Positions 10,450-23,258 of a stretch of DNA of 64,000 nucleotides are shown piece by piece. Each line of letters begins with the position of its first letter. Within the stretch, counting starts at the first letter, position 1. The notes below the pieces were generated by a model. The model saw only the letters and a list, made by a program, of their open reading frames with translations. It was not told where the DNA came from and did no database searches. Source of the stretch: Erigeron canadensis (taxonomy: Eukaryota; Streptophyta; Magnoliopsida; Asterales; Asteraceae); NCBI RefSeq assembly GCF_010389155.1, contig NC_057768.1, positions 363,501 through 427,500 of the forward strand, written 5' to 3'. The translations under genes and the position numbers were made by a program.

Positions 10450-12022
10450 TGGTAATGGCTCACGAAAACTGATAATTCATTACTAGGCTAAATGGGTTTT
10501 AAATACATAAACAAGATACCAAACTCAACAAAAATTAAAGAACCAAAACAAACATAGAAGTTGACTCTAAATATACAATATATTTAGAGGGTCACCCGCA
10601 GCCTTCCACCACATCTCCAACTCATTGAAAGTAAGATCGTCTTATATGTACGTACAACTAACCAAATCACTATGAGTGTTCAAAAACTGAAGCATAATTA
10701 ACCGAGCAACAAGTCAATACGTAAATCAAACACTCAATCAATCGATTAAACTACAATAACAAGTACGTACACTTTTCAGCCCGAATCTCAAATGAGTAGG
10801 GAGGGTTTACGAAACTCACCTTGATCGGCAATAGCAAGTTAATATCAAGCTACGAATGCCCAAAGGTCGTCAAAGTCCACAACCTAACAATATATGTCAC
10901 AATACGAGACATGGTCAATACTAGTTATACTATACCACAATTTCCCCTAAAGATGTTTTATAAGTCATTCGAGAACGTTTAAATGACAAATAAAGAGTTT
11001 TGGTTAGACACGGTTCAATGACTTAGCACCAAAATTCCACTTGAAAATCAAAGTGTTTAGAAATGTGTTTAACCAATTTTGTTAACCTTAGTATGTTAAT
11101 ATAAGACCAATAAACAAGTTTTGGATCATTAAAAGTCGACTAATAACCGAACGAAAAAGTTGGGGAAGGAACAGAAATACTACGGCCGCTCGCACGGTCG
11201 GCCGTGTGAGCATCTGTATTATGGGAAAACTGCAGCCACAAGCACTGAGCGGCTGTGCTCCTACTGGTAGATTTTTGACTCCAAAATCGACTAAGGAAGC
11301 TCCAAAACACATTTTTATGCATAAATCACCATATTTTAACATCATTGAACATAACTCATATCATAATCTTGTCCCAAAACATCAAATCTAGGTTAGAAAT
11401 TGTTTTGACCCATTTGAAACTCTAGGAAAACCCTAAATGCCTTTTGACCCAATTTGTGACCCAAATTTGCTTGAAATCAACTAGAAACAAGTTAATAAAC
11501 ATAAATGATGATTTTGGGATCAGTTTAGCTTACCAATCTTACACCAAAAGCTCAAACCCGAATTTGACCCGATTAGAAGTTTCCTTGCACTTTCAAGACT
11601 CAATCTTTTGATATGTTATTAAGATGATGATGATGATGGTGAAAACCTCCAACAAAACTTGCTTAATCTTCCATTAAAAGGTAGAAATCTAGAGGGAGGG
11701 ATATATATATGTGTTTGTGTGTTTTTCTTGGAAGAGAAAAGAAAGAAAGAAAAGATAAGAAATGAAATGGGTGGAGGAGGAATTGGAAGGGGGGGGGGGG
11801 GGGAGGTCGGCCTAAGTTCCAAAAAGGGTAGGCTCCCGCTCCGCCAAATTCGACAAATAGCTAAACGTTAACCCTTTAAACGCTAAAACGAGACCGTAAA
11901 CATAATCTAACTCAACGTTACGTTAAAACATGTCAAAACGTTCCGGAATTTATCATTTAATCATACCTTAAATTTCGTTTCATTACAAGTCAACATAGGT
12001 CAAAAGTCGTGAATGTTACATC
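10450..12022 (-). repeat. Probable 3' LTR of the Ty3/gypsy element
   Basis: On the minus strand the polyprotein tail (ATTTCGGGACGAAATTCC, about 12055-12038) is followed by a short G-rich run and then TGTAACATTCACGAC at about 12022. That is the usual polyprotein end, polypurine tract and LTR start of plant gypsy elements. The LTR end near 10450 is guessed, since no second LTR exists to compare. A 14-G run near 11790 lies inside. Confidence 0.5.
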
Positions 12023-12763
12023 ATTCCCCCGTTAAAGGAATTTCGTCCCGAAATTCAATTCTACCTAGACTCGTTAAATAATTGGGGATACTCAGGCTTT
12101 TATCGAATGTTCTCGTTCCCTTGGAAATTCGGGTCCGCGTCTAACTTTACATCTTATTTTAACGTTTGTATACAAAATATCCTATAGCTTTCTAGCTTCT
12201 AGGTTTAGGATCCATATCGGCTCTCTTACGACCTTTAATGTTTTATCAACACGGATTTCTCAAAGAGACACATGAAGTGTTGGGTTCGGCAAACGTTTCC
12301 AAAGATTACAAATATGAATAATATTATGAACTCCACTCAAGTATTGAGGAAGGCTCCAAACAATACTCTACCGGGCCAAAATGTTCTAAATTTTTGTTAA
12401 ATGGTCTAATAATCCTTGGACCCAATCTACTACGTTTTACAAAACGGACGCCCCTTTCTACGGGGACACATTCAACATCACAAAATCGCCCTCTTTGGAT
12501 TCGATGGGTGTTCGTCTCACGTTAGCATAATTCAATCGTCATTCTTAGGCTACTCTCAACTTAACTTTGATTTGTGAGATCACCTTTGCCGTTCAAATAA
12601 CAAATTTCGGGCCCAATGAGTTGACTTTCACCAACTCACGTCCAAGCTAACGGTGGCCTACATCTTCTTCCATGCAAAGCTTTAAATGGAGCTATTGGAT
12701 ACTAGCATGATGACTATTATTGTAGGAGAACTCGTCTAACGGTAAAATGCACGTCCACATTTG

Positions 12764-13009
12764 TCACCAGGCTTTGATGGCACAACATCTTAACGTATCG
12801 TCAAGCGTTTGAATCGCTCTTTCTCTTTGACCATCGGTTCGCGGATGGAACGTCGTACTCACATGAAGTCGAGTACCCATATCCTTTTGGAACGCCTTCC
12901 AAAACTTTAAAGTAATCGGGTATCCCGGTTGGTTTTGACGGAAATTGGCACTCCAAGTCTGGATACTACTTCTATGAGATACAACGTACCATGGTGTCAA
13001 AATTATCAT
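12764..13009 (-). pseudogene. Ty3/gypsy integrase core fragment
   Basis: Open for 81 codons with GYPITLKFWKAFQKDMGTRL and STTFHPRTDGQRERAIQT. The Asp and Glu of the integrase DDE triad are expected in this block. Stops and shifts on both sides show it is dead. Confidence 0.75.
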
Positions 13010-14097
13010 CTTCTCGGATGGCTAAGAAACGAGCCGACTTAGTCACCCGGTCAATTATCACCCAAAAGGTGTCCCGACCATAACTTGATCTAGGTAACTT
13101 CGTGATGAAGTTCATATCAAGTCGTTCCCATTTACACTCCGGTGTTATTGACTGAACTAGTACATCGGGTGGTTCCTCGTGGTCGGCTTTTTACTTGCAA
13201 ACACGTGTTGCATTCACTAATGTATCTTGTAATGTCTTTCTTTATTCCCGGCCACCAACACGAGTCTCTTAGGTCAAAATACATCTCTTTGGACTCCGCG
13301 TGAACCTAGTCGTCCAACTTGTGAGCTTCATTCATCAGTTGCATCTGAATCCCAGCATAAATGGGGGTCCACAATCATTCAACCAAGTATAAACCGCCAT
13401 CGCCTTTTCTATTAAATCGTTCTTCGAAGCCATCTCCGTTGCATTATGTTCAATCCACTTCGGTCAAAACTGTGTGGAAGGCTTATGTGATTGGTATAGG
13501 TCACACTCTTGGTGCATATAAATAATGTCTTCAACATTTCAAGCTAGATATGACCGCTCCCAACTCCGATTCACGAGTTGGGTAATTCTTCTCATGCACT
13601 TTCAATTGTCTAGAAGCATAAGCAATCACTTTACCCCTTTACATCAAAACACAACCTTTGCCTGGATGCATCACAATAAACGACAAAATCATCGGTTCCT
13701 TCGGGCAAGCTTAAGATTGGTGCATCATACCACATGTCTTTCAACAATTGTAGGGCTTGCTCTAGCTTCTCACCCTGACCAAACGTCTTTCTCGTTGAGT
13801 CAACAAAGTTAGGGGTTGGGCGATCTTCAAAAAGCCCTTAATGGATCGTCTAATATAACTCGCAACTAAGGAGTTGGTAAATCCCGGTTGGCGTCTGGGG
13901 TAGTCTCAAATTTTTCACCGTTTCAATTGTACTTGGGTCCACTTGAATTCCTTCCTTGCTCACTACGTGACCAAGAAAGTGAACCTCTTCGAGCCAAAAT
14001 TCACATTTGGCATACGATTTTCTCTTCCCGGAGTAACTCTAAAACTTTCTCCAAACGTTTCAAATGATCTTCTTTTGTCCTAGAATAGACAAGGATG

Positions 14098-14286
14098 TCA
14101 TCGATGAAGACAAATGACAAACTTATCCAAGTAGGGTCGACACACAAGGTTCATCAAGTCCATGAACACTGTCGATGCATTGGTCAACCCAAAAGGCATA
14201 ACCGTGAATTTAAAGCGTTCATAACGTGTTCGAAAGGCCATCTTGGGAATATTATCCTCATAGACGCGAAATTGGTGGTAACTCAA
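14098..14286 (-). pseudogene. Ty3/gypsy reverse transcriptase fragment
   Basis: The translation has [27 protein letters not shown] and [12 protein letters not shown], the central fingers/palm region of Ty3/gypsy RT. The YxDD region would follow but the frame is broken there. A second piece at 14540-14722 holds the preceding linker (FLDILPDDLPDLPP). Confidence 0.8.
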
Positions 14287-14754
14287 CCGCGAATCAATAT
14301 TGGAAAAGAAGCGAGCACAATGGAGTTGATCAAATAGATCATCAATTCTAGGAAAAAGAGAAGACGATTTTTCACTGTGAGTTTGTTAAATTTCCTATAA
14401 TCGATACATATTTGGAGGAGTCGTCTTTCTTCATGACAAGTAAGATCGGTGTGCTCTACGGAGGATGACTAGGGCGTATGAAACCCCTTTTCAAGAAGTT
14501 CTTTGAGTTATGTAGCCAACTCTTGCATTTCGGTTAAGGCTAAGCGGTAGGGTGCTTTAGCCACGGGAGAAGCGTTAGAATAAGATCAATTCGGAAATTA
14601 AGTTGACGAGATGGAGGCAAATCCGGTAGGTCATCCGGAAGTATGTCTAGGAATCCATTAACCACGGACACGGCTTTAAATTCTACTTTTGTGACGTTGA
14701 CATTATATACTTCACATCCCACAGCTCGGTCGTTTCGTCTTGAACCATTAACTC

Positions 14755-15515
14755 TTTGAGAAGTTTTTCTTAAATTTTTTAAAAACGTTACAAAATGTAT
14801 TTTTATTTAATTTTTTAAAGTTACAATTGTCACTCAAACCAAAAGTCATAATTGTTATCTAATTATCATTGGACAGTGGTTGAAAATAAACATATTCATG
14901 TTATGGGTCGTATCATGATCAAACACGTATACTTGAATGTCAAATACGGGATCACAAGTATGTTTATATTTTAATTAATAATAATCTTTCATAATAATAT
15001 CACATTATGAGTACAATTGGTTTCAAAAAATTATATAATAGAGAAATTATTGTAGCATATGTCTTGTGGAATGACTATTACAAACATCTCATCAATGTGT
15101 ATCAGCTAATAATGACTGTGACGAACATGTGGTTATTGTACTACAACTTGCAAAGTATATCACTTAGAACCGTATATCTTCCAAATTATAAGTTTTTATG
15201 AATTAAATGTATGAAGATCTAATATTGATAATATCGTAAACCTCGTGTCCAGTGTCGGACACGGGTCTAAAATCTAGTTTGTAGTAACAAAAGACTAATT
15301 TTTTTATTTTTAATTTTTAATTATAAAAATGCTCCTAGGATATAATGTATAGTGTGAGTAAAGATGTGCTAACATGAGAGTATGAGGGCTTGATTGTTTT
15401 CATATTGTTTGGTAACAATTATGACTTTTGGTTTGAGTGACAATTGTAACTTTAAAAAATTAAATAAAAATACATTTTGTAACGTTTTTAAAAAATTTAA
15501 GAAAAACTTCTCAAA
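14755..15515. mobile_element. Element with perfect 103-bp terminal inverted repeats
   Basis: Bases 14755-14857 are the exact reverse complement of 15413-15515. The interior ends with a hairpin (GTGTCC...GGACAC at about 15247-15264) followed by CTAGT at 15273-15277, which is a Helitron-like 3' end. The interior matches 29280-29670. Sequence beyond the right arm (15516-15780) matches 28857-29115 in inverse orientation, so the real element is larger, and this copy was cut on the left where it meets the gypsy element. Confidence 0.6.
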
Positions 15516-15785
15516 TTGATGGCTAAAAATAAATATAATTTAAGTATTTATGGTTAAAAAGTGTAAATTATTGATGGAAAACAAAAAAAAAAGTGTAAGT
15601 TAATGAGACTTTTTATACAAATTAATATAAATACCAATATAATATATTTGGATAATGATTATTAGGATTTCTAATTTATAGTTAATCTAAATGATGACAT
15701 AAGCGAGAGTCATATTGATACAATTGAGCGATTTGATTGGTTAATAAGTCATTAGTTCAATTGTCTTATAGTATATATTAAGATT
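15516..15785. repeat. Repeat arm shared with 28857-29115 (inverted)
   Basis: Reads as a diverged reverse complement of 28857-29115. Shared landmarks are GTCATTAGTTCAATTGTCTT, TTAATATAAAT-type tracts and AAAGTGTAAATTATTGATGG. Probably the outer part of the element at 14755-15515. Confidence 0.55.
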
Positions 15786-15894
15786 AAGATTAAAATTAAA
15801 ATTAAAACTGTACAATTTCTACTAAAATCTTAATATACTTACAATAAATTTATTTTCTTTTTATATAATTAATTTTATATATATGATAGAACAT

Positions 15895-17945
15895 ATTATT
15901 GGATATATATTAGCTATTATTTTATTGGATAAATATTAGCTATTATTTTATCGGATATATATAAGCTATTATCATTTATTTATTATATTAAAACTATTGG
16001 GTAAAAAGTGTAAATTTGTGATGGAAAACAAAAAAAGTGTAAATTAAAGTCAAAATTGAAAAAAAGTCAACATTAAGAAATCGAGAGCTGTGATTGATCG
16101 ATAAGTTATTAGAGCAACTGCGCTTTAGTATAATAAAAGATTAGGTAAAACCCGTGCATACACCGTATTTTGTGAGTTCTATATATAAATTATATGTTCA
16201 TTTGGAGTAAACAATAAAATAGGTTATTTAACTTTAAAGTGAGTAGTTTACTGGATTATCAAATTTTTATTACCAATAATAATAAACTATTTGTTGAACT
16301 ATAATAAATTAACATGTAATATTGATACCGTCGTAGTGTATTGAACACGGGTCTAAAATCTAGTAAAAAAAATATAAAAACCAACTATTTTTCTAAAAAA
16401 ATAAATAAAAACAACATTAAATCAAAGCATTTGTAAATAAATACATTGATGTTTGATAAATCTTTGTAGTTCGGAGTTCTTGATTAGAGTTATGTGTGAA
16501 ATAATATTTAAAACACATCTCTAAGTATATATGAAAGTAAAATTTTAATTTTAAAATAAAAAGTTTATACCTTTAATAAAACTTAACTTTTAATTAAAAC
16601 GTATTATTAGATAAAAAAGGTGATGCCATATATCTTTTTTAAAGTTCATAATTTTAATTCTAATTTAATAAGTCATTACATACATTTTATAGTTATAGAA
16701 AATATATATTTTAATGATATAAATATGAAAATAGCAAATGAGGGGGGATTGGTTATACGTATTTAGTTTCACATTGTTAGTATCATATGTTATTTAAACG
16801 AGACCAAGTACCCGTGCGTTGCGGCGGTGAGATAGTGGTGGTGATACCTAGGTCATAGAATGTGATAGGTTATAGGAATTGATATGTCATAGAGTATGAT
16901 AGTCAAATGCATTAGCCGTACGGGCTCCGTCCTCGGATTTAAAAATTTGTCGAAAGTATATCGAATGACATCTCTAATGAAAGAGCATGAAATTTTAAGA
17001 ACACCCATACAATTTTTATAATTTATCGATGTACGGTTTTTGAGATAAAAGATTTTGAATAAATTGGAGGAATAAATGATTTATGGAGGAGAGAGAAAAA
17101 ATATGATTGGTTGAGATTTGAGGAGAAATAAATAGTATTATAGTTATTTTAGGTAAATATATAATAGATAGGAGAGGCATTTTGGGGAAGTACTTAAAAT
17201 CAATATTAAAACTTTCAAGTTCAATGTTGAAAATCTAGGAGAATTCTGCTTTATAATATAGTATAGATAATATTTAAATAAAAGATATTAATATGTATAT
17301 GGTGCTTAGAATAATAATGAAAACAATAAACGATTTTAAAACTGACAAAATCATCATTTTTCAACATCTTTTATTATGTTTATTAAATTATGATATTATA
17401 CAAATTTAACATGTCATTTTTATATTTAATATATAAAAACTTTCAGCGGCCAATATTTACATTTAGCTTATATTTTATATTAATTTATAAAAGACATAAT
17501 TAACATACATTAACTATTAATAATTTCTGATACAAAATATTTTTTTTAGAATAATAGTATCATCAAATTTTAAAGTGTCCTATTTATAAATTTTAGTGTA
17601 TTTATAACGAAAATTTAATATTTTTAAACCACGTATTACGTGATACATAATCTAGGGTAAATAATTTAGTTTATATTAAACTGCAAATTCTAAACTTTGG
17701 GTATCTTTTATTATACTAAAGCACAGTTGTTATAAAAACTTATCGACTAATCACAACTCTCGATTTCATAATGTTCACTTTTGTTTTTTTAACTATGACT
17801 TTAATTTATACTTTTTTGTTTTCCATCACAAATTTACACTTTTTACTCGATAATTTTAATATAATAAACAAATATAATAATAGCAAAATAATAGCTGATA
17901 TTTAACCAATAAAATAATAACTAAGATATATCCAATTTACATTTT
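15895..17945. repeat. Inverted repeat pair about 240 bp long, 1.8 kb apart
   Basis: 15895-16140 is a diverged reverse complement of 17700-17945. Shared landmarks are the GATAAAATAATAGCTAATAT blocks, AAAGTGTAAATTTGTGATGG and the AACTGYGCTTTAGTATAATA end. The arms point inward and enclose an intact Helitron (16798-17267) plus AT-rich DNA. They could be the long terminal inverted repeats of one large element or two separate copies in opposite orientation. Confidence 0.5.
16798..17267 (-). mobile_element. Non-autonomous Helitron, 470 bp, minus orientation
   Basis: On the minus strand it starts TCTATACTATATTATAAAGC and ends CCGCAACGCACGGG...CTCGT. It is preceded by A and followed by T. The same family occurs at 36721-37014 and, interrupted, at 31335-33745. 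No coding. Confidence 0.65.
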
Positions 17946-18457
17946 TTACCCGATAATTTTAATATAATCCATAATATAACTAAAAGAGAGAGTTGGGGGT
18001 ACACTTGGCATCCTTAATCCCCTCTTTTAGTTTAATCCTCCATCCTTATTAATTTTCTAATTTTTTAATATTAATCTAAATTAATTTACACTTTTTGATT
18101 TTCCATCACCAATTTACACTTTAACCTCAATCTAAAACAATTAATTTACACTTTAACCCAATTTAAAAATAATTAATTATACTTTTTGGTTTTCCATCGC
18201 CAATTTACACTTAAAAATAATTAATTTACACTTTTCATTTTTATTGATAATCTATAATATAACTCACGTACGACAACAAAAAAAAGAAGCTACGATCAAC
18301 TATAAAAGGGTTTTTCTTTTTATATTCTTTGCACATAATTAATCATTATTATTATTTTTTAACATTGAATTTTTATGTTATTGTTACTATTATTTCTTTT
18401 AATTTAATTTGTTGTCCATTATAGGTTCGTTATGGCTTTTTCTTCAACAACAAAAAA
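17946..18457. repeat. AT-rich DNA with repeated AATTTACACTTTTT motif
   Basis: AATTTACACTTTTTG followed by TTTTCCATCRCCAATTTACAC recurs about four times between 18070 and 18235. It is related to the inverted repeat arms at 15895 and 17700. No gene seen. Confidence 0.4.
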
Positions 18458-18622
18458 ATGACCACATTAGTTCATCTTGAAGATCTTAAGCCAACACATG
18501 TTAACCATCATTTAAGACTCCGTGTTGTACATGTATGGACTGTTTCGGAGTGGAACTATTCGATAATGATTGAAAAAATTTTATCTAACAAAAATATGTA
18601 TGTATTTTTTAAATACTTTATT
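18458..18622 (+). pseudogene. RPA1/DUF223-like OB-fold fragment
   Basis: The translation starts MTTLVHLEDLKPTHVNHHLR and continues LRVVHVWTVSEW, which resembles the first OB-fold exon of replication protein A large-subunit-like proteins carried in great number by plant Helitrons. It is one isolated exon of about 45 codons, then AT-rich sequence with no second exon found. Most likely a relic of an autonomous Helitron or an RPA pseudogene. Confidence 0.45.
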
Positions 18623-19490
18623 TGATTATATCAAACTACTTGTTAAAGTTTTTATTAAAAGAAAGGTTGGCATTTATTGTTATTATTATTTAAAGTTTTC
18701 ATATGTATATACAGAGGATATAGATCAAATGAGAATATAACTTATAAAAAAAAAAAAGTTTCATTTTTGATTTTTTTTTTTAACTTGTTTTTTGAACTAT
18801 TTTTTATTTTTTTTACTTTTTTCATTCTCTCTTTAATTAACTTATTCCATATAAAATTTTGAAAAAATTTTAAAAAATTGTTTTCTTTTCAAAGGGTGTA
18901 GCCCGTAAGCTATAGGCGAAACCTCGCAGTTTATGGCAGAGCCATGATAGCTAAGGGCGAAGCCCGTTAGGTAAATCACCTTATCACCGATCATCCTCAA
19001 TGACCTATCACTTAATATCCTTACGGGCAAAGCCCGTACCGTACTCTTACATGTATAACTCACGAACCCGGGTTTAAAATTTTTATTTAAAAAAAAAAAA
19101 AAAGAAATAAATTATGGATTGATTTAATAAATAAAAGAATGAAAAAACTGGAAAAAAAAAAATCAAAACAAGAAGCAAAATAAATAAATAAATAAATAAA
19201 ATAAAAAATGAACATCCTCTCATTTTTCTCCTTAAGAACCTTCTCTATAGATTTCTACCATAAAAGGTTGTCTGACACCTAAGCTTAGGTGTGAAACCCC
19301 TCACATACAAAATTTTTAATATTTTTTATTAATGAATAAATGCTTGGACCTTTATAAAATTTATGGATTAAAAAAACAATATGTATGGTTTTCGAGTGAG
19401 AATGCCCTTAAAATGAGAATACGGTGAAAACATTTAAAAACGTCATTTTGATGCATTAAAAGTCCTTAAACTACCATAGTGAAAACTAAT
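18623..19490. other. Intergenic DNA with GC-rich hairpin cluster
   Basis: 18890-19063 is unusually GC-rich for its surroundings and carries small palindromes around GGGCGAAGCCC and ACGGGCAAAGCCCGT. It is likely the end of an unidentified repeat. At 19264-19310 a half copy of the MITE found at 62491 is present (GGTTGTCTGACACCTAAGC). No gene. Confidence 0.4.
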
Positions 19491-19847
19491 TATGTATACT
19501 ACTTTATAAAGATTATCACACACTCTCTCCAAACTCTTTTCAAAACTCTCTCTCATAAAAATGTCGCTATGCAAAATTACCATACTACCCTTAGCGAATT
19601 AAATAATTCTATCTCTTTTATTCATTAATTTAAACAATTTTCTACTTAAAATATCTATAATACTCTTAATAAAGTAATTACAACAAAGACCCATCAACTG
19701 CTAAAATAACTACACTACCCCTTTTACATTAATTTTTTACAATAATACCCACACTGTGTTACCAACCACTATTTCCACCACCACACTGTCGCCGACACCA
19801 CACCGCCGCTACCATCACCAACGCCGCATTGCGAGTAAAATGCTAGT
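19491..19847 (+). mobile_element. Helitron-like element, degenerate
   Basis: Starts near TATACTACTTTATAAAG and ends CGCCGCATTGCGAGTAAAATG-CTAGT, with CACCACC-rich interior as in the other family members. Flanks are not clean. No coding. Confidence 0.5.
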
Positions 19848-20686
19848 CATTATTTAAGTGTTTAACAACACAGTGATCCGCGAAAATCAAAAAAATCATG
19901 TTTTTTATCTATTATGATGAATATGCATCCAAGATAGATGCACTAAATGAAAAACATGATTTTCTCGATTTTGAGAGATCAATGTGTTGTTAAATACTTA
20001 AATAAGGATAATTAGTTATGCATTATGTTAGTTTTATAGATTTTTAATGCATCAAAATTATGTTTTTAAGTGTTTTCATCGTGTTCTTATTTTAAGGGTG
20101 TTCTTATTTGATTGGCCCCCTATATGTATACACCTCATCCAACCAAGGTACAATCGGTTCGATCGGTCCGCCTAGTAAAATACTGTGAGTCCGGTTCAGT
20201 GTCCGGTCCGATTTTCAAAACATTTATCTAGACTAAACTTCTATCAGATAGATGACATAAGCAACTAGACTTGATTATTGGTGGTAAATTAAAAGGAAGA
20301 TATATCACTACATTACAGATAGCAATAGCAATGGCATTCACCCACACAAATATCCCAACTTGCTGAATTATTCATTTAACATGAAAACAAAAGTATTTAT
20401 ATAGCTAATATGTAAAGAAATAGATTGGTTGATAATAAACATTTTCCATTACCAAAACTACAAATGTAAGAAATCGGAAAGCCAAAAACAGTTTACTAAC
20501 ATTATGGATGGATGTCATGTTACACATACTAAAACAAGACACAATGTATTGCATGACTAGTAGGAAACGGGAAGAATATAATGACAAAACATACAAACAA
20601 CATCAACTTATATCTAAACAATGTGAATGATATTCCACTCAGGACTTAAAAACAAGAAATCATTTGGTACAAATACAAATGAATAC
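19848..20686. other. Spacer downstream of FPS, including its likely 3' UTR
   Basis: The FPS stop codon lies at 20687-20689, read leftwards. The 3' UTR should fall in about 20400-20686, but no single poly-A signal stands out in AT-rich DNA. The rest shows no gene. Confidence 0.4.
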
Positions 20687-23226
20687 CTACTTTTGCCTCT
20701 TGTATATCTTTCCCAAGAAAGATTTCAACACCGCTTGTACTGCTTTGCTTGGGTGGCCTTCAATGGATGTGATCAGCTTCTTGTAGCTCGTGCTCTCGTA
20801 CTCTTCAAATACCCCCTACATATATATCAACATAATCATCGATTCATCTCAGAACGTACATTAATAAATTCTATGGTTTTCATAAAAGAGAAACCACAAA
20901 CCTGAAGATTGAGAGCGTGATATAATTCCTTCACTTTTGCAACGGAAGCTGGATCCTTTTTCCCATAGTTCTCCTGGATACAGAATCGGATGTGTAAACA
21001 TTGTAAGTATACAAAGAAACAATTTGTGAGCAGCTGTTTGTGTATTACCAAATACAAGGTCGTAGGTGCATATATCTACATTATAACTATAACTATGTAT
21101 GGAAGTACATGTCTATGTATATAGCTCCATAAACAGAATTGGAAAGGTTATGGTTGCTTACGTGTAGGACTTTCTTTTGCTCCTCGTTAGCAAGTTCCAA
21201 TGCTTTCACAACTAACCACGAACACTTGAAGTCTTCAATATCAGTTCCAATCTGTGACAGTGAGATAAATGGTATATTGTGAGCTCCAAACTCTACAGCA
21301 AGCCAGGAGCTAAATAAATACGAAACAATAGGAGATATAGCTGAAATTACCTTCCCAATCACTTCAGGAGCACCAAAACAATCTAGGTAATCGTCCTGCA
21401 ATCATTTACAGGGCTTTATTAATGAATGCACGGTCACAAACAGTAGTTATTGTCAAACATCAAAACATGCCAAACTAAGTGTATATAATTCTATAAATAT
21501 GATCACACACCTGCACTTGAAAATAGGTACCCATTTCAACAAGTACATCCTTCACTTGAACATGATTGTCCAGATCCTCACCAAACATAAGGAGTGCACA
21601 TGCAACCTAGAACCAAGTAAAATTTGGTGCAGGCTATTAGTGCATAAAAATATAGACTTTTTTTGAAAAAACTTGCGTACAATATCCAAACACCATACAT
21701 TATGATTTGGTAACCTGCTACCCAGCACATTATTGCAATTTCTAAGAGCCATTTAGGGAATTAGAGACAAAAAACATGGGATAAATAGCTCATGGGAAAT
21801 CCGTTTCCTATCACAAACATACTAGTACATAGATACAGAAAATGGTCGATTTAAGCAGGAAAAAATTGTGATTTAAACGTCCCAATGGTGATAAAGAAGA
21901 TGCATTATGGTAAGATTTTTGTATGAAAAAGAAAGCTTGAAAGTCGAGAGAAATTTGCTCACAGGAAGGTAAAATGAGTAGTAAGCCGTTTTGTACTGCA
22001 CAATCCGGCGGTGACTGCAAAACAATACAATAAGGTGTACGTCAGCATATGAAACATTAACACAAATTATTGTTAGATTGTATAACGAGAAAATTTTAGG
22101 TGGCCACATACATAGACAATGAATACTTTGAGAGATCTTTTTCTCCAACAAGTGTAGTGATCAGATCAATCATCTGTCCAGAGGCCGTTTGAAATTCTAC
22201 CTGCTCAAGCACATGGTAACCACTACTTAGTAAGTAGAGATGCAATTTCAACCATCATAATCCGTATCGGTTGATACGGATTAACCGATACGGATTATGT
22301 TTGATCTCTAACAAGTAGCCTAAAGAAAGAATAGCTCAAAAGGGAACAATTCAAACAGGAGGAAAGCACCCAAAGTATATTATAATGTATAAAACCTCCA
22401 AAACGATTTTATTCATATAATTAACTAATTGTTGAAAGACTAGTTACAAAATTTTCCAACGTTTAGACAAAAATTTAATTACGCCTGAACCCTATATGAA
22501 CTGTTTCAAACTGTAAAAAAATCACTTATATTGACCTGACGATGTTTGACTTGTTAACCATTTGGCACCTCTATTTGTAGATAGTAATTACCAAGTATTG
22601 CAAAATTAAATATAACCATTCACACGTAATATACAACCTCGTTGAATAGGTCCACTAAATCCACATAATATGGCTTTCCTCGGAAATGTTTCTTGAGAAT
22701 TCTTGGGATATGGTTGCGAAGAATGATTCCATCATTTGCAGCAATCATACCAACCTAAAATTAAATTATCAGACTAGAAATGCACAAAATGCTCTTAAAA
22801 AAAACAACACAAAATCAAATTGCAACTATACAAAAGAATAGTTTATTGATGTAAACTCGCACCTTGGGTAATCTGAACCAACAGGGTTGACCTCTGCGTG
22901 TATGAGACTCATCCATGATATCATCAAGCACTAGAAAGTATGCTTGAAGCTGCATAATCCAATAGAAGTAAGGATATTAAGTAAATATGCAATAAAAAGA
23001 ACTACTGAGAACAGCTAATTAGCCTCATATCGATGCAGGTATATTGTTATTACCCATTCAACGCACCAACCAAGGGCAGACGAAAGAAAAACCTCATCAT
23101 CTGTCAGTTCTCCTCCTTTAAGTAACTGGTAGCTGTCAACAACCGAGAGACCCCGATTCAACTTCCCTAAAGGAATCACATTTCAATATGGATTTCAATA
23201 CAAAAAAAATGATTTGCAATCAACAC

Positions 23227-23258
<32 letters not shown>

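Larger units (their letters stand above)
10407..14754 (-). mobile_element. Ty3/gypsy LTR retrotransposon, decayed and 5'-truncated
   Basis: On the minus strand the order is protease-RT linker (14722-14540), reverse transcriptase (about 14500-14000), RNase H region (about 13900-13400), integrase (about 13300-12760), then the polyprotein end and an LTR. Frames are broken many times. The pol order with integrase last and the integrase end phrase FHPRTDGQRERAIQTLDDTL fit Ty3/gypsy, probably the chromovirus side. The 5' LTR, gag and protease core are missing because the element ends abruptly at 14754 against another repeat. The lower boundary (about 10450) is approximate. Confidence 0.75.
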
